Below are positions 21,754-22,035 of a stretch of 22,035 nucleotides of DNA, piece after piece. Position 1 is the first letter of the stretch; each line of letters starts with the position of its first letter. The notes under the pieces are model-generated. The model did no database searches. It worked only from the letters and a program-made list of their open reading frames with translations, and was not told the origin of the DNA. Origin of the DNA: Damh-18 sp964570795 (lineage in GTDB: Bacteria; Patescibacteriota; Minisyncoccia; Phycocordibacterales; UBA918); NCBI GenBank assembly GCA_964570795.1, contig CAZMYZ010000014.1, positions 1 to 22,035 of the forward strand, written 5' to 3'. The position numbers and the translations under genes were made by a program.

Positions 21754-21840
21754 GGAGAGTTGGCTGAGTGGTCGAAAGCACCTCACTGCTAACGAGGCAG
21801 GGTTTAAACGCCCTCTAGGGTTCGAATCCCTAACTCTCCG
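21754..21840 (+). tRNA. tRNA-Ser (GCT)
   Basis: The 87-nt type II tRNA has acceptor GGAGAGT/ACTCTCC, a D-arm starting GGCTGAGTGGTCGAAAGC, anticodon loop CTGCTAA (anticodon 21788-21790), a long variable arm and T-arm TAGGG-TTCGAAT-CCCTA. The discriminator is G, as in bacterial tRNA-Ser. CCA is not encoded (CAA follows). The last anticodon-stem pair is an A x C mismatch at 31-39. Confidence 0.95.
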
Positions 21841-21864
21841 CAACGAACGAAGTGAGTGAGGAGA

Positions 21865-21889
21865 CCAAATAGTGCGGGGCACTATTTGG
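21865..21889 (+). terminator. hairpin downstream of tRNA-Ser
   Basis: CCAAATAGTGC (21865-21875) and GCACTATTTGG (21879-21889) form a perfect 11-bp stem with a 3-nt loop. The T-tract after it is poor, so it may be a processing or structural element rather than a true terminator. Confidence 0.45.
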
Positions 21890-21963
21890 GGATTTGAAGA
21901 CCTTGTGTGCTATCTTTTTGAGTTTACGAGAAAAGTAGCCACAAGGTGTACTGAACATGTAAT

Positions 21964-21987
21964 GTTCGAATCCCTAACTCTCCGCCA
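21964..21987 (+). repeat. duplicate of the tRNA-Ser 3' end, with CCA
   Basis: Twenty-one bases from the T-loop to the discriminator G exactly repeat the tRNA-Ser 3' end at 21820-21840 and are followed by CCA, which the intact gene lacks. The 123 bp between the copies hold the hairpin at 21865-21889 and a second stem (ACCTTGTG at 21900-21907 with CACAAGGT at 21940-21947). Just after lies the 14-bp palindrome TCGTGCTAGCACGA (21990-22003). 22004-22035 shows nothing recognisable. Confidence 0.8.
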
Positions 21988-22035
21988 AGTCGTGCTAGCA
22001 CGAGACGCATACAAAAACAGTTCTGCCTTGAGCTG

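Overview
The window looks like a chromosomal segment of a Candidate Phyla Radiation (Patescibacteria, probably Parcubacteria-like) genome. This is inferred from gene content and style, not from a marker gene: compact single-copy housekeeping genes, almost no Shine-Dalgarno sequences, tRNAs that mostly lack an encoded CCA, a group I intron in a tRNA, a secretin-less type IV pilus cluster, and conserved small proteins of a kind I associate with CPR bacteria. Nearly everything is on the minus strand. Only the HTH/LAGLIDADG-like gene, comF and tRNA-Ser are on plus.

Layout. 1-51 is a partial tRNA-Asp. 277-858 is a CYTH-domain protein. 873-1294 holds a tRNA with anticodon CAT, followed downstream on its own strand by two hairpin-rich elements bounded by copies of the tRNA end and separated by terminator-like hairpins. 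1366-3163 carries a sugar nucleotidyltransferase and GMP reductase. 3208-3695 holds a second hairpin-rich element and an initiator tRNA-fMet interrupted by a 217-nt group I intron. 3789-4502 is a divergent HTH + LAGLIDADG-like protein. 4459-8865 is ligA, gatC, gatA and a membrane-anchored protein with a HEPN-like RNxIAH motif.

8972-20885 is one large type IV pilus locus. In transcription order it runs pilM, pilN, pilO, a PilP-like protein, pilB, a CheY-like receiver, pilT, pilC, then a promoter region, two major-type pilins each with its own terminator, prepilin peptidase pilD and four minor pseudopilins, ending at a strong terminator. PilM/N/O form the inner-membrane platform, PilB and PilT extend and retract, PilC is the platform protein, and PilD processes the six prepilin-like proteins. 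comF, a competence-associated phosphoribosyltransferase, diverges from pilM. A pilus used for DNA uptake is plausible.

21549-22035 holds a tRNA-Ser(GCT) flanked upstream by a degenerate copy of its 5' end and downstream by an exact 21-nt copy of its 3' end, the latter followed by CCA.

The most unusual signal is this recurring pattern. All three complete tRNA loci have extra copies of their own 3' ends 100-350 nt downstream, with stem-loop-rich DNA in between. At the fMet and Ser loci the distal copy carries CCA while the functional gene does not. The second is the intron-bearing initiator tRNA lying 93 bp from a free-standing LAGLIDADG-like gene.
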